From assembly GCA_027021395.1 (NCBI GenBank), contig JALUUK010000408.1, positions 1 to 41,769 on the forward strand: a stretch of DNA of 41,769 bases. The letters are read 5' to 3'. The notes under the pieces were generated by a model that saw only the letters and a program-made list of their open reading frames with translations, was not told the origin of the DNA and did not search any database. The stretch is from Acidobacteriota bacterium. GTDB taxonomy: Bacteria; Acidobacteriota; Polarisedimenticolia; J045. Every line of letters begins with the position of its first letter. Positions within the stretch are counted from its first letter, which is position 1. The position numbers and the translations under genes are program-made. Positions 29,314 through 36,535 of this stretch are shown here, one piece after another.

Positions 29314-31287
29314 CTATCGATCCGTAGCCAAAAAAGGCCGACCATCTGGGGTCGTGAGCGTGCGAGGAACCACCCGCTGGCGGCGTCTGCGTGGGACCGG
29401 CTTACGCGACATCTCGCGGTTCCAATCCCGGCCGTTGTTCTTGTAGTGCCAGGCCATCACGACTGCATAGCGCAAGGCGTCGCGAAACTCGTTGTCCCCC
29501 CGCTTCCGCCAGTGACCGTTTTCGTCCAAATAGTCGTTGCAGAGCTGCTGCGCGAAGTCGATGCCCGTGACCGGCTGGCCGTGAAAGACTTCGGCCGGCA
29601 CGCTGAACCAATCCCGATCCGTGCGCTTCACCAGGCCGGTGATGCGGTCCTCGATCCATTGCTGCGTGCGCGTCGTGTTGGGCTCGATCAGGTCGTACTG
29701 GCCGATCTTGATCCGGGCTGCCACGAGCTTCGGCGGCACCCCGACCCGCTGCATCGCCGGCCGGTACATCTCAATAAAGTTCCCGGCAAAGAAAGGCCGG
29801 CTTGGGTCCGTCGAGGAGCCTTTCACGGGCCAACAATTGGGCAACTCACGGCAGAACGAATAAACCGCTTCGGTGAAGGCGCCCGAGTCGATTCCGATCC
29901 GGACCGGCCGCAGCGCAGGACCGCCATCCGCATGGGGGTACTCCCAGCGGGCGCAGGTGCGCCGCATCTCGTCCTTGCTCCACGCGATTCCGTAGTCGAC
30001 CAGTTGGGACCGAGCGTACTGTCCCCAGGCGATGACCACCCAGTAGAAGATCAGCTCCTCGCCGATCCGGCCCACGTCCGCCCCGACTGTCAGGAACCGC
30101 GACCACTCCGGACAGACTCCCAGCGGTTCATCCACGGCCAGGCGTTCCGCCAACTCGTGAGGCTCGACCGACCGCGGCGCTGGGTCCCACGGCTCGGCGA
30201 GCGTACCGGTGACGAACTCGCGCAACGAGTCGGCGTTGGCCTTGGCCGCGAGAAACTCCGCGACCAATGCGCCCCAGCCGGGGATGACCAAACTGTATAG
30301 CGACGAAATCCCGTCAAAGACGACGATGTCCGGACCGATTTTCGGCCGCCCCAGCACGCGCCCCGTCTTGGCCAACCGCTGGCCTTCCGCGATCCACTTG
30401 CCGGCACGGATCATGCCCGGACGATCCGCATCTGTGATCTTGCAGCCGCTCTGACAGCGATAATAGGCCGTGGCAACGGCTTCTGTAGCGCCGGCCTTGT
30501 CGTCCCACTTCACGCCCGGGCCTTTACCGCGATCGCCCCAAACCAGGCGCTGGTATTTCCCGCAGTGCGGACATCGCACGAAGAAATACCGCCGCTGCGC
30601 GGCTGCCGAGTCGGCGAAGCTGCTGATCGCGCAATCGCCGACTGCTTCCGGCTTGCCCTCCAGGATGTACTTGCTGTCATACGGAAACAGCCTTCCTCGC
30701 TGCAGGAATCGCCGGATCGCGTTCGGCGACCAAAGCCCGGCTTCGTTGACGACCCCGTAGCAGGCCGGATACCCCGCCAGACTGGCGCGGCTGCCAGCGT
30801 ACGCCTTGCGAATCAACCCTGTCTCCAGGCGGACGCCTAGTTTCAGGTTCTGGCGGTGCGGCGGCAAAAGGATCGGCTGGCCGGCTCGCAGCCGATGCGC
30901 CATCGGGATCACCAAGTTCTGCACCAGATCATCGACCGAGGCTTCGTCCGCCGACGCGACCGCACAAGGCCGCCCCGTCGTGACCGCCCAATACAGTAGA
31001 CAGGCGACGGCGGTCAGAGTCTTCGCCGACCGAGTCGCCCAGCGTAGCACGATTACGCGCACCATGGGATCGTCCACGGCCTCCAACACCCCGCGCACAT
31101 GAGGGAACATCGCAGCATCGAACGGCCCCGGCGTCTCGCACACGTCCGGGATAACGACATGCGCGGGAACCCACTCGGCGCACAGCACCCTTGGCGGCGG
31201 TCGCCATACCCGCCAACTGGCACGCAGCAGCTCGTTTGTCGCGACCCTCCTCTGCTGCTCACGAGACACTATCCTTCGTCTGGCCAC
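29314..31287 (-). CDS. Terminase large subunit (GpA family)
   Basis: This 657-residue protein starts at the GTG at 31287. GpA-type features: ATPase core with WATRSAKT (84-90 region) at the Walker A place, AGSRASLAGYPACYGVVNEAG at the Walker B place (163-184), zinc motif RCPHCGKYQRLVWGD with a second CQSGC, nuclease motifs VGADVGRIGEELIF, IGIDSGAF and EFRDALRYAVV. Walker A lacks the usual GK and reads AK; Walker B reads NE instead of DE. Both are unusual for an active motor. It cuts and packages DNA with the small subunit upstream. Confidence 0.88.
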   Translation of the reverse strand: MARRRIVSREQQRRVATNELLRASWRVWRPPPRVLCAEWVPAHVVIPDVCETPGPFDAAMFPHVRGVLEAVDDPMVRVIVLRWATRSAKTLTAVACLLYWAVTTGRPCAVASADEASVDDLVQNLVIPMAHRLRAGQPILLPPHRQNLKLGVRLETGLIRKAYAGSRASLAGYPACYGVVNEAGLWSPNAIRRFLQRGRLFPYDSKYILEGKPEAVGDCAISSFADSAAAQRRYFFVRCPHCGKYQRLVWGDRGKGPGVKWDDKAGATEAVATAYYRCQSGCKITDADRPGMIRAGKWIAEGQRLAKTGRVLGRPKIGPDIVVFDGISSLYSLVIPGWGALVAEFLAAKANADSLREFVTGTLAEPWDPAPRSVEPHELAERLAVDEPLGVCPEWSRFLTVGADVGRIGEELIFYWVVIAWGQYARSQLVDYGIAWSKDEMRRTCARWEYPHADGGPALRPVRIGIDSGAFTEAVYSFCRELPNCWPVKGSSTDPSRPFFAGNFIEMYRPAMQRVGVPPKLVAARIKIGQYDLIEPNTTRTQQWIEDRITGLVKRTDRDWFSVPAEVFHGQPVTGIDFAQQLCNDYLDENGHWRKRGDNEFRDALRYAVVMAWHYKNNGRDWNREMSRKPVPRRRRQRVVPRTLTTPDGRPFLATDR

Positions 31288-31780
31288 CGTCGGTCAGCGC
31301 ACTTTCCACCAGGCTGGCAAACTCGTCGAGAATCCTCGCCACTCGCTCCTCGGCCGCCGCAAGGAACTCTTGTCGCTGCTTGCGGGGCACCAGTGCGGCG
31401 AGTTCACGCGGCACCCGCCGCATCAGACCATCGCGAGCAACGGCAATTGCCCCTGTGATCGCGTCGAGCACGACGTCGCGATCCACCAACCGTCCACGCG
31501 CTACTTGTTCTTCTCGCTCCTTTCGACGCGCGTCCGCCAGCTTGATCCGCGCTTCACTGATCGCTTTCAGCCTTGCCGCTCGCTCTAGGTTCGGATCCCC
31601 CCTTCCACTTTTGAAGAGCCGCTTAAACTCCAGCAGATCCGGGATCGGATACCCGCGTGAGCAATCGGGAAAGGCCGGATGGCGGCTCCAATTGGTGATA
31701 GTTCTGACGCTGACACCGAGGCGTGCAGCCGCTTCAGCCTTGGTTCGGGCGACGTCGACCTTCTGCCCGCGCTTGGCCAT
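31259..31780 (-). CDS. Terminase small subunit (Nu1-like)
   Basis: From the ATG at 31780 the product is 173 residues. An N-terminal winged helix-turn-helix is visible (KAEAAARLGVSVRTITNWSR, HPAFPDCSRGYPIPDLLEF), the pattern of Nu1-type small terminases that recognise packaging sites. A long basic/acidic helix follows (LKAISEARIKLADARRKERE), with an acidic end for subunit contact. It overlaps the large subunit by 29 bases, the standard pairing. Confidence 0.75.
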   Translation of the reverse strand: MAKRGQKVDVARTKAEAAARLGVSVRTITNWSRHPAFPDCSRGYPIPDLLEFKRLFKSGRGDPNLERAARLKAISEARIKLADARRKEREEQVARGRLVDRDVVLDAITGAIAVARDGLMRRVPRELAALVPRKQRQEFLAAAEERVARILDEFASLVESALTDGGQTKDSVS

Positions 31781-31842
31781 GGGAAGGTAGGCACCTCCGT
31801 GAGCTCGTATCCGACACAAAAACCGCAACCAACCGACTGCGC

Positions 31843-32292
31843 CTAGCCCCCCCTCCCAGCCGAAGGACCCGCCCCCGTCGCAGTGAAGCGCACCGCTCCT
31901 CTGCGCTCTCGCGGCTCGGGCACCCGAACCTGCATCAGCCGCGCAGCCAGGGCAAGACAGTCCGCCGGAGGATTCGGGTCACGTTTCGTTTTCGAGACGT
32001 CGGCGATTAGTGCCTCAACCACATTCTCGCGTTTCGTCTTCGGAAGTGCCTCGATCAGTGCGCCGACCAGTCGATCGGTAGCAACGGAACGATTCACCGT
32101 GATCTGCTCGTCGACACCGACTTGAAGAACCCCTTCTGCGCGGTCGACGAACTGTTTTCCTTGGCATTCCGCGCGTAGCTCAAGCTTGAGCGGCACAGAA
32201 ATTCCGCGAGGCAGCCTGTCCGCGTCGAACAATTTCTTGTAGCGATTTTGGGCGGCTGCGATGGCGATTGCCGCGACCTGTTCTTGTCTCAT
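31843..32292 (-). CDS. Hypothetical protein upstream of terminase, 149 aa
   Basis: The start overlaps the stop of the hydrolase gene (ATGA) and has GAAAGGAAG upstream. Sequence: QEQVAAIAIAAAQNRYKKLF, SVPLKLELRAECQGKQFV and VGVDEQITVNRSVATDRLVG, then a basic helix ENVVEALIADVSKTKRD and a Gly/Pro-rich tail. No family is recognised. Confidence 0.6.
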   Translation of the reverse strand: MRQEQVAAIAIAAAQNRYKKLFDADRLPRGISVPLKLELRAECQGKQFVDRAEGVLQVGVDEQITVNRSVATDRLVGALIEALPKTKRENVVEALIADVSKTKRDPNPPADCLALAARLMQVRVPEPRERRGAVRFTATGAGPSAGRGG

Positions 32293-32924
32293 GTGCTTCC
32301 TTTCAATCGATTTGCTTCGGCGAATACCACGCGATGAAAGTCGGGCGCGCTGTCCATTTCCCAGTGCTCTAGGTCGAGCTCAAAGACGCCATTGATTCGT
32401 GTGTTGGCCCCCGACACGACCCTCTGCCCCCCGGGAAAGAAAAACGGGGGCGTCGGCCGGAACCGCGGATGCCGCTGGCGGAATACGGTCAGACGCAGGA
32501 CGGAATCAGGCACGACGAGCCGGCTCCACGGTAAAAGGGCGCGCAGCCATCCAAGCCGACCGTGCCGGGCAACAGGATCGCACAACGTGAGCTGGTCAAC
32601 ACAGATCCCCTGCCTGGCCAAACGCGAGCATACTTGTACCGCCGTTGCGCCGCCCCAGGAGAAGCCGACGATCATCACGCGGAGACGTCGCAGAAGAAGA
32701 TCTTCGCATTCGGCGTCCAGCTCTGAAATCATGCGAGCGATCTCATCAGCGCCGATGTACCAGGGGTAGTAGTCGATCAAGAAATCGGGTCCCGCAATCG
32801 ATCGATAGAGACGGTCGCGGAGCTGCAGTATGCCGTTCTGGGGGCTGCCGACCCGCTGCAGAAAGCCGGCAAAAAGAATCACGACATACCGATACGCGCT
32901 GACGGATACTGCGGTTGCCACCAT
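32289..32924 (-). CDS. Alpha/beta hydrolase (lipase/esterase-like)
   Basis: This 211-residue protein contains the nucleophile elbow GFSWGG with Ser89 after the strand LRVMIVGF, an acidic residue in LTLCDPVARHG and a C-terminal HWEMDSAPDFHRVV with candidate histidines. An N-terminal strand (YRYVVILFAGFLQRVG) fits the fold. It is the first gene of the - strand late block and has no signal peptide. It could be a lytic esterase, like those of LysB type acting on cell-envelope lipids, or a host-derived lipase. The role is inferred. Confidence 0.65.
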   Translation of the reverse strand: MVATAVSVSAYRYVVILFAGFLQRVGSPQNGILQLRDRLYRSIAGPDFLIDYYPWYIGADEIARMISELDAECEDLLLRRLRVMIVGFSWGGATAVQVCSRLARQGICVDQLTLCDPVARHGRLGWLRALLPWSRLVVPDSVLRLTVFRQRHPRFRPTPPFFFPGGQRVVSGANTRINGVFELDLEHWEMDSAPDFHRVVFAEANRLKGST

Positions 32925-33094
32925 GCGCCCGATCAGTAAGATACCTAGGAGACCCGCCCCCCTCTTGTTTTTGACGCGGCGGTGGCGACCGATGCGAAAA
33001 ACGAGCCTGCGTCAGACGCCACCGGACCCGCCTCGTGCGATTGGACACCGCGAGTGTCGGGTCTGAACCAAGGGCGAGTCAAGAAGGGAATTGG
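32925..33094. other. Divergent control region upstream of the late block
   Basis: This 170-base gap separates the divergent 32924 and 33095 genes, so the late promoter on the - strand should lie here. I find no convincing -35/-10 pair. Nested inverted repeats are present: GACCCG (33025-33030) with CGGGTC (33058-33063), and GACAC (33044-33048) with GTGTC (33054-33058). They could be an operator or activator site. Confidence 0.35.
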
Positions 33095-33319
33095 ATGCCA
33101 GTACCGACTAGGCTCAAAGCGACGGTGATCTTCCGCGATCTGCGGGAACGAGCGCTTTTCGAGCAGCACGCGAGCGCGACGGGGCAGAGCTTGAACGATG
33201 TGCTGCGAGAGGGATGGCAGTACGAGGGCAACTTTATCCGCTTCCTACGCCGCCGCTACGGTCGCCGTGTCGCGGGCCTCTTCGCCGACGATCGTCGCCG
33301 CCGCGACTGCGAGCGCTGA
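33095..33319 (+). CDS. Small basic protein, possible RHH fold, 74 aa
   Basis: The ATG at 33095 follows AAGAAGGGA. A strand-like LKATVIFRDLRERALFEQHA precedes the helix SLNDVLREGWQYEGNFIRFL and a basic tail (RRRYGRR). The beta-helix-helix order recalls a ribbon-helix-helix protein, and its position divergent to the late block suggests a regulator. Confidence in function is low. Confidence 0.5.
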   Translation: MPVPTRLKATVIFRDLRERALFEQHASATGQSLNDVLREGWQYEGNFIRFLRRRYGRRVAGLFADDRRRRDCER

Positions 33320-33330
33320 GCGTTATCTTT

Positions 33331-33356
33331 GAGGACAGCAGCGACTGCTGTACCTC
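33331..33356. terminator. Bidirectional hairpin between convergent genes
   Basis: GAGGACAGCAG and CTGCTGTACCTC pair around CGA with one bulged A. The structure lies exactly between the ends of the convergent 33095 and 33355 genes and overlaps the latter's stop. There is no long T-run, so termination strength is uncertain. Confidence 0.45.
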
Positions 33357-34011
33357 ACGGCTGGTTGGTCTGGTCAGCAGGCGCTGCTGAACTCGGTTCT
33401 CCCTTCGGCATTACCATTTGCGTCGGCCGAAAGCTTTCGTCCATGGGTGCATCCAGTTCGCCGTCAACCGTAGTTTTTGGCTCGGCAGCCGATTCGCTGG
33501 GCCACGGCGTGCTGGCAGGCGAAGAGAATTGCTGCGGGACAATTGCCGCGTCATTGTTGTGAACCGGCACCCATCTTTCTTCTAATCCTCCTGCCGTCAG
33601 GAATCCTACAAGCGCACCGAGCGCAAGAAGACCAGACTTTTGCACGAAGTCCCAAAGCTCCTTGGCTTCCTTGCCTCCCCGGCTGAGTGCTCGGTGCCAT
33701 TCCCATATGACCACGACAACTACAAGCAGCGCCACAGCGCCCAGCGACGCAAGAACAACACATCTGGCTTTGGACTCGAGAGTCAACTCTCTTCTGTAAG
33801 TCTCGGTCACGGTTTGCGACGACGTCAATTGCACCGGCTCCCAACTCTCTTGACCGGTCCGGGGGTCGATCCTTTTGATGAGGCGATAGCGCGCATCTGG
33901 AAGCCTCGTTGTCACTGTGATCTCTTCCGGCATCATCAACGCTACCGCGTAAACAACAATCCCGATTGCACTCACAATCCCTAACAGCCCGAACCCCACC
34001 ACTCGCCACAT
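33355..34011 (-). CDS. Membrane protein with three spans, 218 aa
   Basis: Hydrophobic spans are seen at residues about 4-27 (VVGFGLLGIVSAIGIVVYAV), 85-105 (VLASLGAVALLVVVVVIWEW) and 125-143 (SGLLALGALVGFLTAGG). A soluble loop rich in charged residues lies between the first two, and the C-terminal 75 residues are disordered and Pro/Ser-rich. The family is unknown. It may be a lysogenic conversion or superinfection-exclusion protein, judging by location near repressor and integrase. Confidence 0.65.
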   Translation of the reverse strand: MWRVVGFGLLGIVSAIGIVVYAVALMMPEEITVTTRLPDARYRLIKRIDPRTGQESWEPVQLTSSQTVTETYRRELTLESKARCVVLASLGAVALLVVVVVIWEWHRALSRGGKEAKELWDFVQKSGLLALGALVGFLTAGGLEERWVPVHNNDAAIVPQQFSSPASTPWPSESAAEPKTTVDGELDAPMDESFRPTQMVMPKGEPSSAAPADQTNQP

Positions 34012-34046
34012 AGCTTGTTCCCTTCGCTTGTCCGCACACTACGAAG

Positions 34047-34331
34047 TTAGCTCCCCCGTCGAGGACTACCTTTCATCAGCCGCGCCCCCGTCGAACGGCG
34101 CGAATCCGCCGGTTCTGGTTCAACTGTCGCGGGCTGTGTCTCAATCAACTGGTCCAGCCGATCGCGGATCGCCGCTAGGTATCCAATGACCTCGCCGGCG
34201 GCCAGAAATACGATCCCGCCGAGCGCTAGCGTCGGGATCTCAAGCGATAAGGCCAAAAAGAAAAAAAGCACGGCGAAGACGAACGCCGGCCATGCCTCCC
34301 CCAGATTGAACTTCCGCCGTCTCGCGGCCAT
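34047..34331 (-). CDS. Small two-span membrane protein, 94 aa
   Basis: From the ATG at 34331 after GGGGGA. Two adjacent spans (WPAFVFAVLFFFLALSLEIP, LALGGIVFLAAGEVIGYLAA) are joined by a short turn, and a charged C-terminal helix follows (IRDRLDQLIETQ). The size and topology match class II holins. It is separate from the late block, so expression timing is unclear. A holin role is a suggestion only. Confidence 0.55.
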   Translation of the reverse strand: MAARRRKFNLGEAWPAFVFAVLFFFLALSLEIPTLALGGIVFLAAGEVIGYLAAIRDRLDQLIETQPATVEPEPADSRRSTGARLMKGSPRRGS

Positions 34332-34456
34332 CGAAATCCCCCTTCTGCTCCGTCGTCCCGAGCCATAGATTTCCCGACCAAACTGCCTGCCCACAACCGT
34401 ACCGAGGTACCGCCCGCTTGTCTAGCGCACCTTAGAACGCAGCAAGGACACGTTCC

Positions 34457-34482
34457 GGGGGTTCAAATCCCCCAGGGGGTAC
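34457..34482 (+). other. tRNA 3'-end-like fragment, candidate attachment site
   Basis: GGGGG-TTCAAAT-CCCCC (34457-34473) is a perfect T-arm with loop, followed by AGGGGGTAC, which reads as acceptor strand plus discriminator. The upstream sequence does not provide a matching 5' acceptor, D-arm or anticodon arm, so it is a fragment. Tyrosine integrases commonly use tRNA 3' ends as attachment sites, and one is encoded 2 kb away. Positions 34332-34519 contain no other feature I can support. Confidence 0.5.
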
Positions 34483-34519
34483 TTTTCGGTTGAGGGTTAT
34501 CAGTTGAGGGTTGAGGCAC

Positions 34520-34699
34520 ATGGGACGGGTCGAACGGGATCGGGAGTTGGCTCGGCGGCGGCATCGCCGGATGAAGCTGAGGAAACTGCGGCAGCGGTAC
34601 GCGCAGGCGACCCGGCCGTCCGAGAAAGCGGCCATCGTCGAAAAAGTCCGCAAAATCAGCCCGCTGCTCGACGTCGAAAAAGAATGGGCGACTAGGTGA
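34520..34699 (+). CDS. Small basic helical protein (DUF6800-like), 59 aa
   Basis: It begins at the ATG at 34520; a TTG nine bases upstream is also in frame. The product is an arginine/lysine-rich helix (RVERDRELARRRHRRMKLRK) followed by a second helix (PSEKAAIVEKVRKISPLL). It resembles, from memory, a small planctomycete family labelled DUF6800. The stop overlaps a GTG of the next frame. A nucleic-acid or ribosome-binding role is possible. Confidence 0.6.
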   Translation: MGRVERDRELARRRHRRMKLRKLRQRYAQATRPSEKAAIVEKVRKISPLLDVEKEWATR

Positions 34700-34740
34700 C
34701 TCACGCCCAAGCCCCATCAGCGCTTTCGGGGGTCAGCAGC

Positions 34741-35574
34741 ATGGGGCGCTCGTTGCTGTCCAAACGCGAATTGGTCATCACTGCTAGCCTATTCGTGTCG
34801 ATCTGCATCGTCGCTGCGTTGCTCGGTCGGCCGGCGAGAGAGCACGCGAACTCGAAGGAAACACGCGTCGCGGCACCTCCCCCAAAGGCGACATCTCCGG
34901 CGTGGTCAATGCACTCGCCGATCCCCGTCAGTGCTGCACAGTACGGCGAGAAATGGCCCTTCACCGTGCAGTCCGGTTTCATAGCCTACGAAGCGCCCTG
35001 GCGCATTGTCTTTGTAGCCGAGGACGGAACGAAGTACGGATTGAACGGCGTCGCCAAGATGGCTGGGTACCGCGACGTCGAGACAATTTGGAGAGTGGAC
35101 CCCGAATACGGCCCGCCGGTGCATGTTCCGTATCAGTGGATGATCGAGCTCGCCATCGACCGCTGGAAATTGCGGGCTTCCGACGATCTACCCCCCGGGC
35201 AAGAGACCGCTGAGAGGGAGAGCCGCGAGCCCCGCTTGACCGACAGACACATCCCACTGCCGGTCAGTGCGAGCGAATGGGGTGAGCGGTGGCCCTTCAC
35301 TGTAGACGACGGCTACCTTCAGTACATTAGTCCTGGGCAGATCGTATTCATCAACGAGGCGCTCCCGGAGACGTTCGCGTTAAACGAGGCAGCTCGATCT
35401 GCCGGATACGACGATGTCAGAAAAATCCTGCGCATCAGGACCACCAATGGAGTCGCGACACGCATGTCCGTGCAGCCGCTAGTCCGCTATGCAATCGATA
35501 ACTGGGGTCTTGAGACCGGAAGGTGCAAAGTATGCCCCAAGGGCGCGCACCCAGAGGCGGATCAACGCAGCTAA
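34741..35574 (+). CDS. Membrane-anchored protein with two DUF2511-like domains
   Basis: From the ATG at 34741 (an in-frame GTG at 34696 overlaps the previous stop). One N-terminal span (LVITASLFVSICIVAALLG) anchors it. Two copies of a domain follow: the first with IPVSAAQYGEKWPFTVQSG and DGTKYGLNGVAKMAGYRDV, the second with LPVSASEWGERWPFTVDDG and FALNEAARSAGYDDVRKIL. The WPFTV and Y/F-A/G-LN motifs match DUF2511 (YebY family), normally single-copy periplasmic proteins. A tandem, anchored form in a lysogeny region may act in the envelope, for instance in exclusion. Confidence 0.7.
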   Translation: MGRSLLSKRELVITASLFVSICIVAALLGRPAREHANSKETRVAAPPPKATSPAWSMHSPIPVSAAQYGEKWPFTVQSGFIAYEAPWRIVFVAEDGTKYGLNGVAKMAGYRDVETIWRVDPEYGPPVHVPYQWMIELAIDRWKLRASDDLPPGQETAERESREPRLTDRHIPLPVSASEWGERWPFTVDDGYLQYISPGQIVFINEALPETFALNEAARSAGYDDVRKILRIRTTNGVATRMSVQPLVRYAIDNWGLETGRCKVCPKGAHPEADQRS

Positions 35575-35634
35575 CCGCACGACGGGACTTCTGATGAATG
35601 TGTGATCCGGCGGGCTCCACGCGGAAATGTACTA

Positions 35635-35663
35635 TTACGAGAACGCGGCCATCCTGCTATAAT
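35635..35663 (+). promoter_or_regulatory. Repressor promoter giving a leaderless transcript
   Basis: A perfect TATAAT lies at 35658-35663, with TTACGA at 35635-35640 after a 17-base spacer. The expected start site, about seven bases after the -10 box, coincides with the A of the repressor's ATG at 35670. There is no ribosome-binding site, so the message is probably leaderless, as lambda cI is from PRM. Confidence 0.65.
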
Positions 35664-35669
35664 GGAGAC

Positions 35670-35933
35670 ATGATCGTGCGACGGGATGAAACATTTCGCA
35701 AAAGCCTTGAACGACTGATCGCATCAGGCCGAATCACCAAGTCCGAACTTTGCCGGCGAGCGGGGATGTCGCGTTCTCATCTTGACTACATCCTCAAGGG
35801 TGAAGTCGATCCGAAGATCAGGGTTTGCGACCGCATTGCTGATGCGGTTGGGATTCCTTTGCCTTGGCTGCTGGACCCTGATTTCGCAGAGACACTTTCC
35901 GCCGACGCGGAAACAGTGTCCAAGAGCGCTTGA
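35670..35933 (+). CDS. XRE-type helix-turn-helix repressor, 87 aa
   Basis: The N-terminal HTH is clear: FRKSLERLIASGRITKSELC, then RRAGMSRSHLDYILKGEVDP, then IRVCDRIADAVGIPLPWLL. The SRSHLDYILKG recognition helix and following helices are standard for the XRE (Cro/C1) family. There is no peptidase domain, so induction by RecA self-cleavage is not expected. It follows a leaderless-type promoter and ends at a strong terminator, making a single-gene unit. It probably maintains lysogeny. Confidence 0.82.
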   Translation: MIVRRDETFRKSLERLIASGRITKSELCRRAGMSRSHLDYILKGEVDPKIRVCDRIADAVGIPLPWLLDPDFAETLSADAETVSKSA

Positions 35934-35960
35934 CAGCCTGTTCTAGGTTTAGTACAACTG

Positions 35961-35995
35961 GCCGGTGCTGGCTTTGGCTGGCACCGGCTTTTTTT
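35961..35995 (+). terminator. Rho-independent terminator after the repressor
   Basis: GCCGGTGC (35961-35968) and GCACCGGC (35981-35988) pair around a partly paired TGGCTTTGGCTG loop and are followed directly by seven Ts (35989-35995). Confidence 0.88.
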
Positions 35996-36037
35996 GTGGC
36001 CTGCTTTTCTCGCGAAACGACGATCGGGGACGGAGCC

Positions 36038-36376
36038 ATGCCGGACGTGCAGCGTGAGCTGTTCGATCGGAGCTGGCGGCAGGAGCTGCTGGAGCGGGAT
36101 CGGCCGGCGGCCCATAACCGGACCGAGACGTCGATCGCGGCGGCGGAGCGGATTCGCCCGACGGCCGGGACGAAACGAGCGATCGTCCTGGAGACGATCG
36201 AGCGAGCTGGGACGGAAGGGGCAACGATCGACGAGATTGTGCAGGTTACGGGCCTTTTGACGGCCACTGTCTGCGGGCGGATCAACGAGCTGAAGCGGGA
36301 CGGCTGGATTCAGGACAGCGGCCGGCGCCGGCCGACGCGGTCCGGCAGCCCGGCGATCGTGTGGATCCGGCGGTAA
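36038..36376 (+). CDS. Winged-helix DNA-binding protein, 112 aa
   Basis: The start at 36038 follows GGAG. After a charged N-terminus (FDRSWRQELLERDRP), residues 47-110 form a winged helix (TKRAIVLETIERAGTEGATI, DEIVQVTGLLTATVCGRINE, LKRDGWIQDSG, then a PAIVWIRR wing strand). This is the layout of small MarR/Rio-like regulators and of phage proteins that read a helix-turn-helix at an early operator. It is probably a regulator of the integrase-early operon. Confidence 0.65.
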   Translation: MPDVQRELFDRSWRQELLERDRPAAHNRTETSIAAAERIRPTAGTKRAIVLETIERAGTEGATIDEIVQVTGLLTATVCGRINELKRDGWIQDSGRRRPTRSGSPAIVWIRR

Positions 36377-36535
36377 GAGGAAAAACTGGGCGCCGCGACG
36401 AGGCGGCGCCAGCGATTAAGGGATGCGGCAGGATGGCCAATCGGGACGGAGCGGGACAGATCGGGGTGGTCGGCCCCAGGGAGGTGAGGAGCGATGCGGG
36501 CCGGCGGCCCGGGCCTCTGAGCCGGAGGGTCGACG
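36377..36535 (+). other. Integrase leader with possible short leader peptide
   Basis: This 159-base gap holds a GCGCCGCGACGAGGCGGCGC stem (about 36389-36408). It also holds an 8-codon frame at 36494-36520 (MRAGGPGL) with a strong ribosome-binding site (GGTGAGGAG), whose stop lies 15 bases before the integrase start. It may couple or attenuate integrase translation. Confidence 0.4.

Noticed and set aside
5759-32924. Endolysin
   Set aside because: No peptidoglycan hydrolase motif (lysozyme, amidase, NlpC/P60 or M23) was seen in any late gene. Only an esterase-like hydrolase and holin-like proteins are present.
34400-34482. Complete tRNA or tmRNA gene
   Set aside because: The T-arm and 3' acceptor strand are perfect, but no upstream segment pairs with the acceptor or forms D- and anticodon arms. 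It is only a fragment.
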